Below, one piece after another: positions 1 to 9,186 of a DNA stretch of 64,000 bases. The translations under genes and the position numbers were made by a program. Numbering within the stretch: the stretch's first letter is position 1; every line of letters begins with the position of its first letter. The notes below the pieces were generated by a model, which saw only the letters and a program-made list of their open reading frames with translations, had not been told where the DNA came from and did no database searches. Source of the DNA: Palsa-513 sp036510225 (GTDB lineage: Bacteria; Actinomycetota; Thermoleophilia; Solirubrobacterales; Solirubrobacteraceae); assembly GCA_036510225.1 (NCBI GenBank), contig DATCEH010000108.1:11351-75350 (forward strand), in the 5' to 3' direction.

Positions 1-219
1 CAGCTTGGTCACGTGTCCGCGGCGGCCAGAGCCGCCCTCCGGCAGCTCCCACCCGTCGGGGAGAACCGATCCGGTCCCCTCGGGCCGGGGCATCTGGCCT
101 CCGGGCTCCTGGGAACGATCATCCGCGACCTGCAGGCCGGTTTGACGGACCCGACCATGTTCGCCCGACTGGCGCCCAACGCTGGCCCCCACGCGGGGAA
201 GCAGAAGCCGCGGTCGTAG
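1..219 (+). CDS. possible 3' end of an unidentified protein, cut by the window edge
   Basis: A frame is open from base 1 to a TAG at 217-219, so if it is real the gene begins outside the window. The translation starts QLGHVS, which resembles the LGH box of tyrosine recombinases, but no tyrosine follows in the usual Y-x-H context, so that identification is weak. The rest is rich in Pro, Gly and Ala and shows no motif. It could equally be a chance open frame in GC-rich DNA. Confidence 0.2.
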   Translation, partial: QLGHVSAAARAALRQLPPVGENRSGPLGPGHLASGLLGTIIRDLQAGLTDPTMFARLAPNAGPHAGKQKPRS

Positions 220-636
220 GGACATTCAGTCGCTGTTTCGTCGGCTGAGCGGCACTCTCACCGACCGGACAAGCTCGGTCCCGATGTCCGGAGAGCGATC
301 CGTCTGCGGGCGCCGGCAAGTCGACTCTTGTCCCGTATCCGCCATCTACCGGATCATCCCCACGAGCCGATCCTGAAGCGAGCCCAAACGCGACGGCCGC
401 GGCGAAGAACGGCTACCCCCCGTCGGATCGCGGTCTCTCGGTGGGTCAGAATCGCTCGAGCCGATAGCGAGGCGGCGGTAGACCTTCGAGCCATGATCGG
501 TGATGCTCTGCCGGTCTGTCAACGGTCCCGGCTCAGCCTGATCGGGCGAGCTACCAGGCGGTGTTTCCGGGTCCGGCTCGAGCGCTGATTCTGGGTGCCC
601 GGCCGACCGGCCATCTGTGCGGCCGCGGCAGGTCCG
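220..636. other. stretch without a convincing gene
   Basis: About 420 bases with only short, low-complexity Arg/Pro-rich frames on both strands. I see no motif, no good start signal and no repeat. It probably serves as the upstream region of the secreted-protein gene that follows. Confidence 0.4.
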
Positions 637-642
637 TAGGCT
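637..642 (+). promoter_or_regulatory. candidate -10 box TAGGCT
   Basis: TAGGCT lies 59 bases before the ATG at 702. The same hexamer or a close variant sits in front of several other genes in this window (for example 43891, 54823 and 31088), so it is the likely -10 element of this organism's housekeeping promoters. No clear -35 box is visible here. Confidence 0.35.
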
Positions 643-701
643 GAAGGGCACTGGGATGTCGGATCTTGTGCTGGAGTGTCCCGCCGACGTAGGAGCCGAT
701 C

Positions 702-1895
702 ATGAAGTCCCTGGCAATTCTCACGTGTCTCGTCGGGTTGGCGCTGACGCCGGCAGTCTCATCTGCAGACGTCCTCAGTGGCGTCCAGACGCCACCGGTC
801 CCGGTCGGCGCGACGCCGGTTCACACGATCGAGTCGCTCGCGAGCAGCTTCGACAACGCGACGGGCACGTGGATCGTCTCGGTGACCTTCGGTGCTCCGC
901 AGACCGCCGCGACGCAGGCCAAGTTCTACGCCGAGATCTTCGGCGCCGCATCCCACGAGGTCGGCGCCGGATTCAACGCCTGGACGGATCCGGACTCGCC
1001 TCGCACTCAGTTCCAGTTCATGTCGGCAGGGACGCCGTCCGTGACGACGACGTTCAGCGACGGGGACCGGGCGATGACATTCGTGTTCGTCGACTCTGGC
1101 CTCGTCGGCCTGCACCTGGACAGCGCGGGCGCCGTGCGTCTCAGCAACGGCGGTGTCTACTACGAGTCATTGAAGACGATGCCGCTGACGGCCGGCGGTG
1201 CTGGCTCACCCCCGGTGGTCGGACCGACCGGCCCGAGTGGCCCGAGCGGGCCGACCCCGCCGGTCACACCTGCCCAGACGACGACGCCGGGCCCGGCCAA
1301 GCTCGAGCTCGCCAGGGCGACGATAACTCCGACCGCGCGGGTGATCGACGTGCTCGCGCCGAGCACCGCGCGCGCGACGGGCGAGCTCAGCCTCGACCTG
1401 TACGCAGCCGGACGGCACTCGAAGTGGACCGCTCCGATCCCTCCGGGGGACAGCCCGGTCCATACACGTCACGTGATCCCCGCCGGCCAGGCAGACGCCG
1501 GGACGGGGATCCTGACGATCACCTATCCGGGTAACGCGGAGACCCAGCCGGAGGTCGTGCGGTTGCGGGCGGCCGACGGCCGGGCCGACCTGAGGGCAGC
1601 GCGGCCGTCGATCACCGGCGGGACGCTGGTCGACCACGGGACGATCTCTGCGCGGGCGCGCGGCGTCGTGCGCGTCCAGCTCGAGCTCTACACGGCCGGC
1701 AGGACGATTACCGTCGATCGCGACGCGACCATCAGCAACGGCAGGTGGAGCCTGGATGATTCGCTGACGACGGCGGAGCAGGCCGAGATCGCCGGGCGCC
1801 AGGGAGCCGTCGAGTCCAACATCCTCTTCACCGGCTATCTGCCACGCCGCCTACGCGGGGAGATGCTCGCGTACCAGGTCCTGGGAGCCCCGTAG
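702..1895 (+). CDS. secreted protein of unknown function
   Basis: A 397-residue protein with a classic signal peptide: Met-Lys, a hydrophobic core of about 15 residues, and a likely cleavage after VSSA near residue 22. An N-terminal domain of about 140 residues is followed by a Pro/Gly/Thr-rich linker (about 168-200) with a GPTGPSGPSGPTPP stretch, then a second Thr/Ala/Arg-rich domain of about 190 residues whose alternating strands suggest a beta-sandwich. AGGAG at 691-695 gives a good ribosome binding site 6 bases before the ATG. I do not recognise the family and see no catalytic motif. A surface or matrix protein is possible given the polysaccharide locus next door, but that is inference from position only. 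Confidence 0.75.
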   Translation: MKSLAILTCLVGLALTPAVSSADVLSGVQTPPVPVGATPVHTIESLASSFDNATGTWIVSVTFGAPQTAATQAKFYAEIFGAASHEVGAGFNAWTDPDSPRTQFQFMSAGTPSVTTTFSDGDRAMTFVFVDSGLVGLHLDSAGAVRLSNGGVYYESLKTMPLTAGGAGSPPVVGPTGPSGPSGPTPPVTPAQTTTPGPAKLELARATITPTARVIDVLAPSTARATGELSLDLYAAGRHSKWTAPIPPGDSPVHTRHVIPAGQADAGTGILTITYPGNAETQPEVVRLRAADGRADLRAARPSITGGTLVDHGTISARARGVVRVQLELYTAGRTITVDRDATISNGRWSLDDSLTTAEQAEIAGRQGAVESNILFTGYLPRRLRGEMLAYQVLGAP

Positions 1896-2049
1896 AACCC
1901 GGGCACCTCAGAGCTCCGCCGCGGGCGGCTCGCGACGCTTCGTCGTCGCGACGACCGAGTTGGATGGGAGCCGTCCTGGGTGGCCTGGGGAGCACGTCGG
2001 GCCCGGTGCCCGGCGAGCGGCCCGCGCGCGGCAGCCGGATCCCGACCGC

Positions 2050-2613
2050 TTAACCCGACAGCCAGGGAGGGCGCGTGTTCAGCGACGTGGTCGCCGGCAT
2101 TCCGACTGCCACGTGGTTGGCCGGCACATCAACCATCACGACGGCATTGGCGCCGATGAGCGCGTCATCGGCGACCGTGATCGGTCCGAGCACGCGCGCC
2201 CCGGGCCCGACGAAGACCCGGTCGCCGAAGCGGGGCACGCCGCCGTCGTGCGTGCCGATGGTGGTCTGCGGGTGCAGGGTGAAGTCCTCGCCGGCCACCG
2301 TGTCCGCGTGCATGACGATGGGGCCGGCGTGCGACACCACAAAGCCCGGCCCGATGCGCGCCGCGGTCGGCAGGCACACGCCGGTGAGCGCCTCGATCGC
2401 CACGCGCGTGCCGTAGGTGATGACCTTGCCAGGCCAGCGGACCAACCCGGGGAGGGTGTCGACCCACTGGCGCAGCCGGAATTCCGCCACCGCCCAGGTG
2501 GCGCGCTCGACGAGCACGGCGCGCAACGCAGGCCGCCAGCGCAGCGTGGCCGCGCGGTGGGTCGTCGGCGAGCTGTGGGCGTAGCGGGCGAGATCGGCAA
2601 GGAACACGCGCAT
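2050..2613 (-). CDS. serine acetyltransferase-like hexapeptide acyltransferase
   Basis: 187 residues from the ATG at 2613 (MRVFLADLARY). The C-terminal half shows the left-handed beta-helix hexapeptide pattern: ARIGPGFVVSHAGPIVMHAD, then TIGTHDGG, FVGPGARVLGPI and LIGANAVV. The histidine of SHAGPIV falls where serine O-acetyltransferases carry a catalytic His. The protein is shorter at its N-terminus than CysE and sits as the last gene of a minus-strand glycosyltransferase group, so it more likely O-acetylates a sugar of the exopolysaccharide than makes O-acetylserine (inference). The frame extends further upstream, but this start lies 5 bases after the stop of the preceding gene, which favours it. 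Confidence 0.8.
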   Translation of the reverse strand: MRVFLADLARYAHSSPTTHRAATLRWRPALRAVLVERATWAVAEFRLRQWVDTLPGLVRWPGKVITYGTRVAIEALTGVCLPTAARIGPGFVVSHAGPIVMHADTVAGEDFTLHPQTTIGTHDGGVPRFGDRVFVGPGARVLGPITVADDALIGANAVVMVDVPANHVAVGMPATTSLNTRPPWLSG

Positions 2614-2618
2614 CGGGA

Positions 2619-3746
2619 TCACCCGCGCGAGAGGAGTTCGGGGTGCTCGCCCGGAGCCCACGCGGGCAGGCCGCGCAGCCGGGCGGCCACCGCGGCCCAC
2701 ATCGTCACTGCGTTGAAGCGCTCGCGGACGTCGGTCAGGCCGCCCGCGGCGAGCCGTTGGCGCAGCGGGCCGTCATCGAGGACCCGACGCATCCCGGTCC
2801 TCAACGCCTCCGGATCGCGCGCCGGGACGACCCACGCGTTCTCGCCGTGGCGCAGGTAGTCGCGCATCGGCACCGTACCGGTGACCACGACGGGCGTCCC
2901 GACCGCCATCGCGTTGAGGACGACGGTCTGGCCGGTAGGGTAAGCCGTGTCGGGGTCGACCGCGACGGCGACGAGCGTCGCCTGTCGCATCAGCCGCCGC
3001 AGCTCGACGTGGTCGACCCGACCGAGCAGTTCGACCTCGGGCGCGATTGTCAGTCCGGCGACCGCAGCCAGCCGACTGACCACCTTCACGGGCGCCTCGA
3101 GCCGGTTGGCGGCGGCGATGAACGTGGGCCAATCGCGGCCGCGGTCCAGGCCGACCGTCAACACGAACGGCTCCCGGGGGCCGTCGACCGCGGTGTAGAA
3201 CTCGGTCTCGACGCCGAACGGCACGAAGCACAGGCGGTGCTCGTCGACACCCAGCCGCGTGCGGAAGATCGCCTCCTGGTTTCGCGACCAATAGACGATC
3301 AGATCGGCCGCGGTGGCGAGGACGCGCAGCCGCGCCAGGCGAGCCCGTGACGCGCGCCGCGCCTCGTCGGCCAGCCAGCAGGAGACGAGTACGAGGGGCA
3401 CACGCGACCACGGCGCCACGCCGGCCTTCTTCAGCAGCGCATGGCCCCAGCCCTCGCGCTCCAGGATCGCCAGTGCGAGGTCCTCGCGTCCGCGCAGCAG
3501 CTGGAGAGGCTGGACGAGGCCGACCGTACGCCATTCGGCGCTGGCCACGGCCTTCCCCAGAAGGCGACCGGTCGCCCACCGAGGCGGCTGGCGCGGCACG
3601 ATTCGGATGCCGTCGACGGCGAGATGCTCCAGACCGTACGGCGCAAGTCCCGGCCGGACCCCACGCTCGGCGTCCCGGCGCCAGGCGGCGAAGTCGGTGT
3701 CGTAGTAGACGCGCACGCGCACGAGCAACCGGATCTTCGCTGACAT
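2619..3746 (-). CDS. glycosyltransferase, GT4-like (GT-B fold)
   Basis: A 375-residue protein with the two-domain GT-B layout. The C-terminal half opens with FVLTVGLDRGRDWPTFIAAA, the strand and helix that start the nucleotide-sugar domain. It then has TAYPTGQTVVLNAMAVGTP, a variant of the E-x7-E region with polar residues in place of the first Glu, and PMRDYLRHGENAWVVPARDP, the usual GT4 tail pattern. It probably adds one sugar to the repeat unit on the cytoplasmic face. The next gene upstream ends 18 bases away and an acetyltransferase follows, consistent with one polysaccharide operon. Donor and acceptor cannot be read from sequence. Confidence 0.85.
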   Translation of the reverse strand: MSAKIRLLVRVRVYYDTDFAAWRRDAERGVRPGLAPYGLEHLAVDGIRIVPRQPPRWATGRLLGKAVASAEWRTVGLVQPLQLLRGREDLALAILEREGWGHALLKKAGVAPWSRVPLVLVSCWLADEARRASRARLARLRVLATAADLIVYWSRNQEAIFRTRLGVDEHRLCFVPFGVETEFYTAVDGPREPFVLTVGLDRGRDWPTFIAAANRLEAPVKVVSRLAAVAGLTIAPEVELLGRVDHVELRRLMRQATLVAVAVDPDTAYPTGQTVVLNAMAVGTPVVVTGTVPMRDYLRHGENAWVVPARDPEALRTGMRRVLDDGPLRQRLAAGGLTDVRERFNAVTMWAAVAARLRGLPAWAPGEHPELLSRG

Positions 3747-3764
3747 GCGCCGCCGAGCGATTCC

Positions 3765-5039
3765 TCACGCGACGCCCGCCGTGCTCGACGCGCGGCGCGG
3801 GTGACCGCCGGCAGCCCGCAGGCAGACGTCGGTGAAGCGCGCGGCGACCAGGGCGGCATCGCACTCGCGCAGAGCCGTGGCCCGGCCCGCCGCGCCCAGC
3901 CCCCGCGACAGGTCGGGGTCGGCGAGCACGAGTGCCAGCTGACGGGCCATCGCCTGCGGGTCCTCGCCGGTCAGGAGGTTCTCCCCGGGCACCGCAGGCA
4001 GCCCGCGGGTCGCGCCTTGCGAGCACACGAGCGGGCGCCCTGTGGCCCACGCCTGAAGGGCCGTCGTCTTAACCCCGCGCCCGTCCAGCGCGGGCACGAG
4101 CACGCACCGCGCCCGCGCATAGATAGGCCGTACGTCGGGGACCCGGCCCGTCACCAAGCAGCCCGCGGCGCGCAGCCGGGCTGCCACCCCGTCATCGACC
4201 TCGCCGACGAACGCCCATCGCCAGCCGTGGGCGCGCGCGGCCTCCCACGTACGCAGCGCGCCGTCGAGGTTGTGTGCAGCGCGCAGCTTGCCGACGACGA
4301 GCACGTCGATGTCGCGCGCGTCCTCGGCCGTCGGGACTGGCGTGTAGTAGGTCGTGTCGACCCCGTGCGCGATCACGGTCAGCAGTTCAGGCCCGATCAA
4401 CGCGCCGAAGTAGTCGCGTTCGGCCTCCGAGATCGCCACCGCTGCGCTCAGGCGGGGTGCGACGCGCCGGTACAGGCGCCGGAAGCGTGCCGTCTCCCTC
4501 CGGCCCAGCCAGGCGTCCTTGGCCGTCGCTCGGCCGACGGCGCCGGCCACGACCCACTCCCAGGGCTCCTCGAGCGCCGCGACAACAGGCACATCGTCTG
4601 GACACTCGCCCAGCAGGCCGAGCAGGTACGGGAGGTAGAGCACGACGACGTCGGGCTGCGCGGTCTCCAGCAGCGCACGGAGTGGTGCGCTACGCCTCGG
4701 CTGCAGATGGAGGGGCAGCGGGTCGAACGGGTACTGGACGAGCAGGCGGCCGAGCCGGCCGCGCACGCCGGGGCGCTGCCAGCCCGGCCCGGGCGCCCAC
4801 AGCACGTGGACGTCGCAGCCCGCGACGGGGTCGGCGACGACCGCGCGGGTCTCCGAACGGTCGATCAGCGCTAGCGTGACGTCCATGCTCTCGCCGGCCG
4901 CCAGGACGAACCGGCGCAGCCGCGGGGCGAAGCCGCTCGTCGATTGCTCCGCCGGGATCTCGGCCGAGACGACAGTCAGCCGCGGACGCGACTGAGGGTT
5001 GGACGCCACGGTCAACCAGTTTCCCGCATACCGCGTCAT
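3765..5039 (-). CDS. glycosyltransferase, GT4 family
   Basis: 424 residues if the ATG at 5039 is used. Upstream in-frame codons would run antisense into the divergent kinase gene at 5061, so I reject longer starts; a TTG or GTG slightly downstream is also possible. The C-terminal domain carries DVLVVGKLRAAHNLDGALRT and GRGVKTTALQAWATGRPLV, typical of GT4 enzymes, then a short tail. Only 21 bases separate this start from the start of the divergent Wzz/kinase gene, so either both transcripts are nearly leaderless or a start is misplaced. It is likely to build the exopolysaccharide repeat unit. Confidence 0.82.
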   Translation of the reverse strand: MTRYAGNWLTVASNPQSRPRLTVVSAEIPAEQSTSGFAPRLRRFVLAAGESMDVTLALIDRSETRAVVADPVAGCDVHVLWAPGPGWQRPGVRGRLGRLLVQYPFDPLPLHLQPRRSAPLRALLETAQPDVVVLYLPYLLGLLGECPDDVPVVAALEEPWEWVVAGAVGRATAKDAWLGRRETARFRRLYRRVAPRLSAAVAISEAERDYFGALIGPELLTVIAHGVDTTYYTPVPTAEDARDIDVLVVGKLRAAHNLDGALRTWEAARAHGWRWAFVGEVDDGVAARLRAAGCLVTGRVPDVRPIYARARCVLVPALDGRGVKTTALQAWATGRPLVCSQGATRGLPAVPGENLLTGEDPQAMARQLALVLADPDLSRGLGAAGRATALRECDAALVAARFTDVCLRAAGGHPRRASSTAGVA

Positions 5040-5045
5040 CGGGGA

Positions 5046-5051
5046 TAAAGT
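5046..5051 (+). promoter_or_regulatory. candidate -10 box TAAAGT, near-leaderless start
   Basis: TAAAGT ends 9 bases before the ATG at 5061, the same geometry as other TANNNT boxes in this window. No Shine-Dalgarno sequence is visible between it and the ATG. Transcription would begin only a few bases before the start codon. Confidence 0.35.
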
Positions 5052-5060
5052 CCGAGACCG

Positions 5061-6578
5061 ATGGGCGCCAATGTCCGTGACGACCACCGGTCGGACCTCC
5101 TTCTTGTGATCGGGCGCCGCGCGTGGGTCGTCGCGCTGCTCGCGGTGGTCTGCGGCGCGGTGGCCTACGGCGTCTCGTCCACCCGCCACAAGCACTACAC
5201 CGCCTCCGCACTGCTGCTCTTCCAGCAGCAGCAACTCGGTCAGCAACTGCTGGGCTACACGTTGTCGCCGACGATCGCCGACAACAGCGTCGTCGAGGCC
5301 ACCGACGTCGAGCTCGCCTCGGCGCCCGGCGTCATCCGCGACACGGCGGCCTACCTGCGGCTGCCGGCCGCGACCGTCGCCGACGCGGTCGAGGTCACGC
5401 CGGCGGGCTCAAGCCAGGTCGTCACGGTCTCGGCCACGGCGACCTCGCCCGGCCAGGCGGCCGTGCTGGCCAACGCCTACGCCAGGACGGTCGTCTATTC
5501 CCGCCTCTCCGCGCAGCGCGCCGCCGTGCTACAGGCCCGGCGCCAGGTCCAGGCCCAGCTAGACGGCCTGCGAGATGGCGGGGGCGACGGGAAGCAGGTC
5601 GCCGAGCTCGGCAGCCGGCTCACTCAGCTCGGCCTGCTGGCCGACGTCCAGACCGGCGACGTCCAGGTCGCCGACGCGGCGACGGCCCCGAGTTCGCCGT
5701 CGAGCCCCAGGACGGCTCGTACCGCCGCGTTCGGCGTGGTGCTCGGGCTGCTCATCGGCCTGGCCGTCGCCGCGCTGCTCGAGAACCGAGACCGCCGGAT
5801 CCGCGACGAGGACGAGCTCACCTCGCTCTACGGCCTGCCCGTCCTGGCCCGGATCCCGCAGACTCGGGCGCTGGGCCGCTCGACACCCGGCGACCCGATC
5901 ACCAACGAGGCGTTCCGACTGCTGCGGACGCGCCTGCGCTACTTCAACGTCGACCGCCCCCTGCACACGTTGTTGATCACTTCGGCGCTGCCGCGCGAAG
6001 GCAAGTCCACGGTGGCCTGGCACCTCGCGCGCGTCGCGGCCGCCGGGGTGCCCGACCACTCCGTGTTGCTGATCGAGGCCGACCTGCGGCGCCCGACGCT
6101 GGCCGCCGCCTCCGGCCTGCGGCCCAGGCCCGGCCTGGCCGAGGCGCTGACCCTGCTCGGCGACTGGCGCGACGCCGTCCAGCGGTACGACACCGAAGGC
6201 GGCGCCCTGCACGTCCTCACGGCCGGCGACCTGCCGCCCAACCCGACGCAGCTGGTCGAGAGCGACCGGCTGCGCTTGCTGCTGGCAGAGGCGCGCCGCG
6301 AGTACGCCCAGATCATCATCGACGCGCCGCCGCCGCTCATCGTTTCCGACGCCCTGGCGCTCATCCGCCACGTCGACGGCGTGATCGTCGTCGGTCGCCT
6401 CAACCACGCTCACCGCGACGCCTCGACGCGGCTGCGGGCGACCCTGTCGGAACTCGACGCGCCGGCGCTCGGCCTGGTCATCAACGGGATCGGCCGCGCC
6501 GACGACTCCTACGACTACGGCGCCTACGCGTCGCCGCCGACCGGCCGGCCACCGGCGCGCACAGTCTCCTCGTCGTGA
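5061..6578 (+). CDS. fused polysaccharide co-polymerase (Wzz) and BY-type tyrosine kinase
   Basis: 505 residues. Membrane segments lie at about 21-38 and 222-240, enclosing an extracytoplasmic Wzz-like region with coiled-coil character at about 150-195. The cytoplasmic part is a bacterial tyrosine kinase: Walker A SALPREGKST (about 308-317), Walker A' VLLIEADLRRP (about 345-355), Walker B IIIDAPP, and a C-terminal tyrosine cluster SYDYGAY for autophosphorylation. The A' motif has Glu where the family normally has the first Asp. Such proteins control chain length and export in Wzx/Wzy systems. Its stop overlaps the GTG of the Wzy-like gene (GTGA), so the two are translationally coupled. Confidence 0.92.
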   Translation: MGANVRDDHRSDLLLVIGRRAWVVALLAVVCGAVAYGVSSTRHKHYTASALLLFQQQQLGQQLLGYTLSPTIADNSVVEATDVELASAPGVIRDTAAYLRLPAATVADAVEVTPAGSSQVVTVSATATSPGQAAVLANAYARTVVYSRLSAQRAAVLQARRQVQAQLDGLRDGGGDGKQVAELGSRLTQLGLLADVQTGDVQVADAATAPSSPSSPRTARTAAFGVVLGLLIGLAVAALLENRDRRIRDEDELTSLYGLPVLARIPQTRALGRSTPGDPITNEAFRLLRTRLRYFNVDRPLHTLLITSALPREGKSTVAWHLARVAAAGVPDHSVLLIEADLRRPTLAAASGLRPRPGLAEALTLLGDWRDAVQRYDTEGGALHVLTAGDLPPNPTQLVESDRLRLLLAEARREYAQIIIDAPPPLIVSDALALIRHVDGVIVVGRLNHAHRDASTRLRATLSELDAPALGLVINGIGRADDSYDYGAYASPPTGRPPARTVSSS

Positions 6579-8089
6579 CGGCGCTGCGCCGTCGGCCGCG
6601 CGCCGACGCGGAGGCGGCCGTCATCGTCGCCGCGGGCGTCGCGGTCGCCATCGTGGCCGGTTGTGCCGTCGTCGCCGACGCGCGCAGCAGCCTGACCGCC
6701 GCCGCCGTCCTGGCGGCTGCCGCGCTTGTCGGGTGGGCCACCCGCGTCCACGGCGCGGGCCTGCTCGTCGGCCTACTGCTGCTCGGCGCTGTCGACGCCC
6801 TACCCGGACCCAACGCCGAGACGATCCACCTCGTGCGCACGCTGCAGCTCACCGACGGGCTGGCGGCGCTGTTGGCGCTCGCCTTGGCGTGGATCGTCGT
6901 GACCGACCCCGCGGCGCGACGGCCCGTCGGGGTCGAGGAGCGGATGCTACGCGGCTGGGCGGCCGTGGTCCTGATCCTGTGGATGGTCGCCGGCGTCCGC
7001 GCCGACATCGCCCACGGCGTGCCGATCCTCAACGCGCTGTTCTGGGGCCGGCAGTACCTGTACCTCGCGCTGCTGAGCCCGCTCTTCGCCCGAGCGCTCG
7101 GCTCGCCGTCAGCCCGGCAGGTCGCGTTCGTGGTGGTCGCCGCCGGCGTCTGTGTCGCCGCGGCAGGCCAGATGGCGGCTGTGATCGCCGGCCATCCGAT
7201 CGCCGTGGTCGTACACGTGAACCAGTTGGGCCAGACCGAGGGGCTGCTGCGTCTGTATTCGGGCGCGAGCACCCTCATCCCGGCCGGAGTGCCGTTCGGG
7301 CTGGGGCTGGCACTGCTCGGCACGAGCCGCCGCGCGCGCCTGGCCGGCGGCGTGGTCTGCGCCTTCGCCGGCGCCGGGATCGCCGTCGAACTCACGCGCG
7401 CGCTGTACCTCTCGACGGTGGTGTCGCTGGCCCTGACCATCACCCTCTGGCTGCTGGTCGGCGACGCCGCAGGGCGCCTCGGCCGCCGCCGGCTGCTGCA
7501 GGTCGCCGCCTTCGTGGCCGCGGCAACAGCCGCCGTCGTATTCGTCCAGCCCGGGACCATCTCCCACACGGTCGTCGACGGCGTGGTCGCCCGCGCCACG
7601 TCTGGCATCACCGAGGCAACCGCTGACTCCACGCTGGACAGCGCCCTGGTCGCGCGCACGATCGAGCGCACTGACCTGAAGGCCTACCTCGGCGGCGACT
7701 GGGAGCTCGGCAAAGGGCTGCTCGATCCCAGCTATTTCTACGTGGCCGAGGTGCCGGGCGGCTCGATCCAGAACCCGGACGTCGGGTATCTGTCGGCGGT
7801 GATGACGATCGGCGTCGTGGGAACGATCGTCGTCTACAGCGCATTCGTCTTCGGTCTCCTGCGCTTGGCCGTCCTGCGGGTGCGCGGCCGTGCGGTCGCG
7901 TGGGACTGGCTGGCCTTTGGCACCTTCTCGTGGCTGCTGATGGCCGTCGGCGCGTCGGTGACCCTGGCGGTGATGATCGATCCCATCGGGGCCGTGCCGT
8001 CGGCCGCGATCCTCGCGCTGGCCTGCATCTGCGCCCCGAGGCGCGGCCCTCATGCGCCGCCGCGCTCCGCCACCTCGTCAACTCATTGA
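6575..8089 (+). CDS. O-antigen ligase/polymerase-like (Wzy) membrane protein
   Basis: 504 residues from the GTG at 6575, which overlaps the stop of the kinase gene. The first residues are basic (VTALRRRPRADAEAA), then about ten to twelve hydrophobic segments follow, with one long soluble loop (about residues 355-410) that contains DLKAYLGGDWELGKGLLDPS. This long extracytoplasmic loop in the C-terminal third is the hallmark of the Wzy_C/O-antigen ligase superfamily. Coupling to a Wzz/BY-kinase supports a role as the polymerase that joins repeat units in the periplasm-equivalent space. The 3' end overlaps the convergent glycosyltransferase gene by 7 bases. Confidence 0.78.
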   Translation: MTALRRRPRADAEAAVIVAAGVAVAIVAGCAVVADARSSLTAAAVLAAAALVGWATRVHGAGLLVGLLLLGAVDALPGPNAETIHLVRTLQLTDGLAALLALALAWIVVTDPAARRPVGVEERMLRGWAAVVLILWMVAGVRADIAHGVPILNALFWGRQYLYLALLSPLFARALGSPSARQVAFVVVAAGVCVAAAGQMAAVIAGHPIAVVVHVNQLGQTEGLLRLYSGASTLIPAGVPFGLGLALLGTSRRARLAGGVVCAFAGAGIAVELTRALYLSTVVSLALTITLWLLVGDAAGRLGRRRLLQVAAFVAAATAAVVFVQPGTISHTVVDGVVARATSGITEATADSTLDSALVARTIERTDLKAYLGGDWELGKGLLDPSYFYVAEVPGGSIQNPDVGYLSAVMTIGVVGTIVVYSAFVFGLLRLAVLRVRGRAVAWDWLAFGTFSWLLMAVGASVTLAVMIDPIGAVPSAAILALACICAPRRGPHAPPRSATSSTH

Positions 8090-9186
8090 GCGCGCAGCGC
8101 ACCGAGCACGCCCAGCGTCGCCTGAAGCATCCGCTCGGCGCTGAACGCCGCGGCGCGCGCGCGGCCCGACGCCGCCATCGCCCGCATCGCGTCCGGATGC
8201 TGGAGCGCCCAGGCCAGCTTGGCCGCCAGGTCCGCGCGGTCACCGCGGCGGTGCACGAGCCCGTCGACGCCGTCGCGCACGACCTCCGGCGTGCCGCCCG
8301 CGTCGGAGGCCACGATGGGCACCCCGTGGGCCAGCGCCTCCAGCAGCGCGAAGGGCAACCCCTCCGCGTGGCTGGGCAACACGAACAGGTCGGCCCCATC
8401 GAGGATCGACCCGACGTCGCGCCGGTGGCCGAGCAGCCGGACGTCGAGACTGCCGTGGGCGATCGTCGCCTCGAGCGCCGCGCGACCGTCTCCGTCGCCG
8501 ACCCACACAAACGTGACGTCGGGATGGCGTGCCACCGCTGCCAGCAGGTCGGCGTGGCCCTTCTGGGGATCCAGGCGCGCGACGGTCACGACCACGCGCG
8601 CCGTGGCGGCCAGGCCGAGCTCGGCGCGCAACATCTTCCGCGCGACAGGGTCACGCGCCACGGGCTCGGGCCCGCCGTTGGGGATGACCTCCACGTCGGC
8701 GACCCCGAAGGAGCGTCGCACGGCCCGGGCGCTCTGCTCGCTGACCGCGACCCAGCGCTGGCGCCGTTGGGCCCACCGGCACCAGCGGACCCAGCGCCCC
8801 GGCGACACGACCTCGGGCGCGAGCTGGAAGACGACGGCGGCCGGCACCCGCGCCACCGCGCAGGCGATCAGATTGCCCAGGCCGAGCAGCGGCCACGGCA
8901 GCACGACGAGCGCGACCGCAGGCCGCACGCGTGCGAGCGCGGCGAGCGTGGCGACGGCCTGCCCGGGCACGCCCCAGCGCCGCCACCCCCGCACCGGCAC
9001 GTCGAGCAGGGCGACGCCCGGCAGCTGCCGCGCGTCGGCGGCGAGACTGCGCGTCGCGTCGGTCACCTCCAAGGCGACCGTGACGTGCCAGCCGGCTGCG
9101 GCGGCCGCGCGTGCCGTCGTCAACACGTACTCCTCCGCGCCGCCGCGACTCGGCGTCGGGGTGACGACGAGCAGCCGCGTCATCAT
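8083..9186 (-). CDS. glycosyltransferase, GT4 family
   Basis: 367 residues from MMTRLLVVTPTPSRGGAEEY, where the Gly-Gly-Ala-Glu loop is the standard N-terminal motif of GT4 enzymes. Later motifs are VVVTVARLDPQKGHADLLAA, WVGDGDGRAALE, and FVLPSHAEGLPFALLEALAH, which holds the E-x7-E pair. It is the last gene of a five-gene minus-strand chain: its ATG overlaps the stop of the methyltransferase gene as ATGA. It should transfer a sugar onto the lipid-linked repeat unit in the cytoplasm. Confidence 0.9.
   Translation of the reverse strand: MMTRLLVVTPTPSRGGAEEYVLTTARAAAAAGWHVTVALEVTDATRSLAADARQLPGVALLDVPVRGWRRWGVPGQAVATLAALARVRPAVALVVLPWPLLGLGNLIACAVARVPAAVVFQLAPEVVSPGRWVRWCRWAQRRQRWVAVSEQSARAVRRSFGVADVEVIPNGGPEPVARDPVARKMLRAELGLAATARVVVTVARLDPQKGHADLLAAVARHPDVTFVWVGDGDGRAALEATIAHGSLDVRLLGHRRDVGSILDGADLFVLPSHAEGLPFALLEALAHGVPIVASDAGGTPEVVRDGVDGLVHRRGDRADLAAKLAWALQHPDAMRAMAASGRARAAAFSAERMLQATLGVLGALRAQ

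Noticed and set aside
1..219. Tyrosine recombinase C-terminus at the left edge
   Set aside because: Only the short LGHVS piece fits; the catalytic Tyr context is missing, so I list it only as an unidentified partial frame.
617..1534. A 305-codon plus-strand frame overlapping the secreted protein
   Set aside because: No signal or motif, Arg/Asp-rich; the alternative frame has a ribosome binding site and a signal peptide.
2773..4050. A 425-codon minus-strand frame overlapping two glycosyltransferases in another frame
   Set aside because: Arg/Ala/Gly-rich out-of-frame shadow; the overlapping frames carry clear GT4 motifs.
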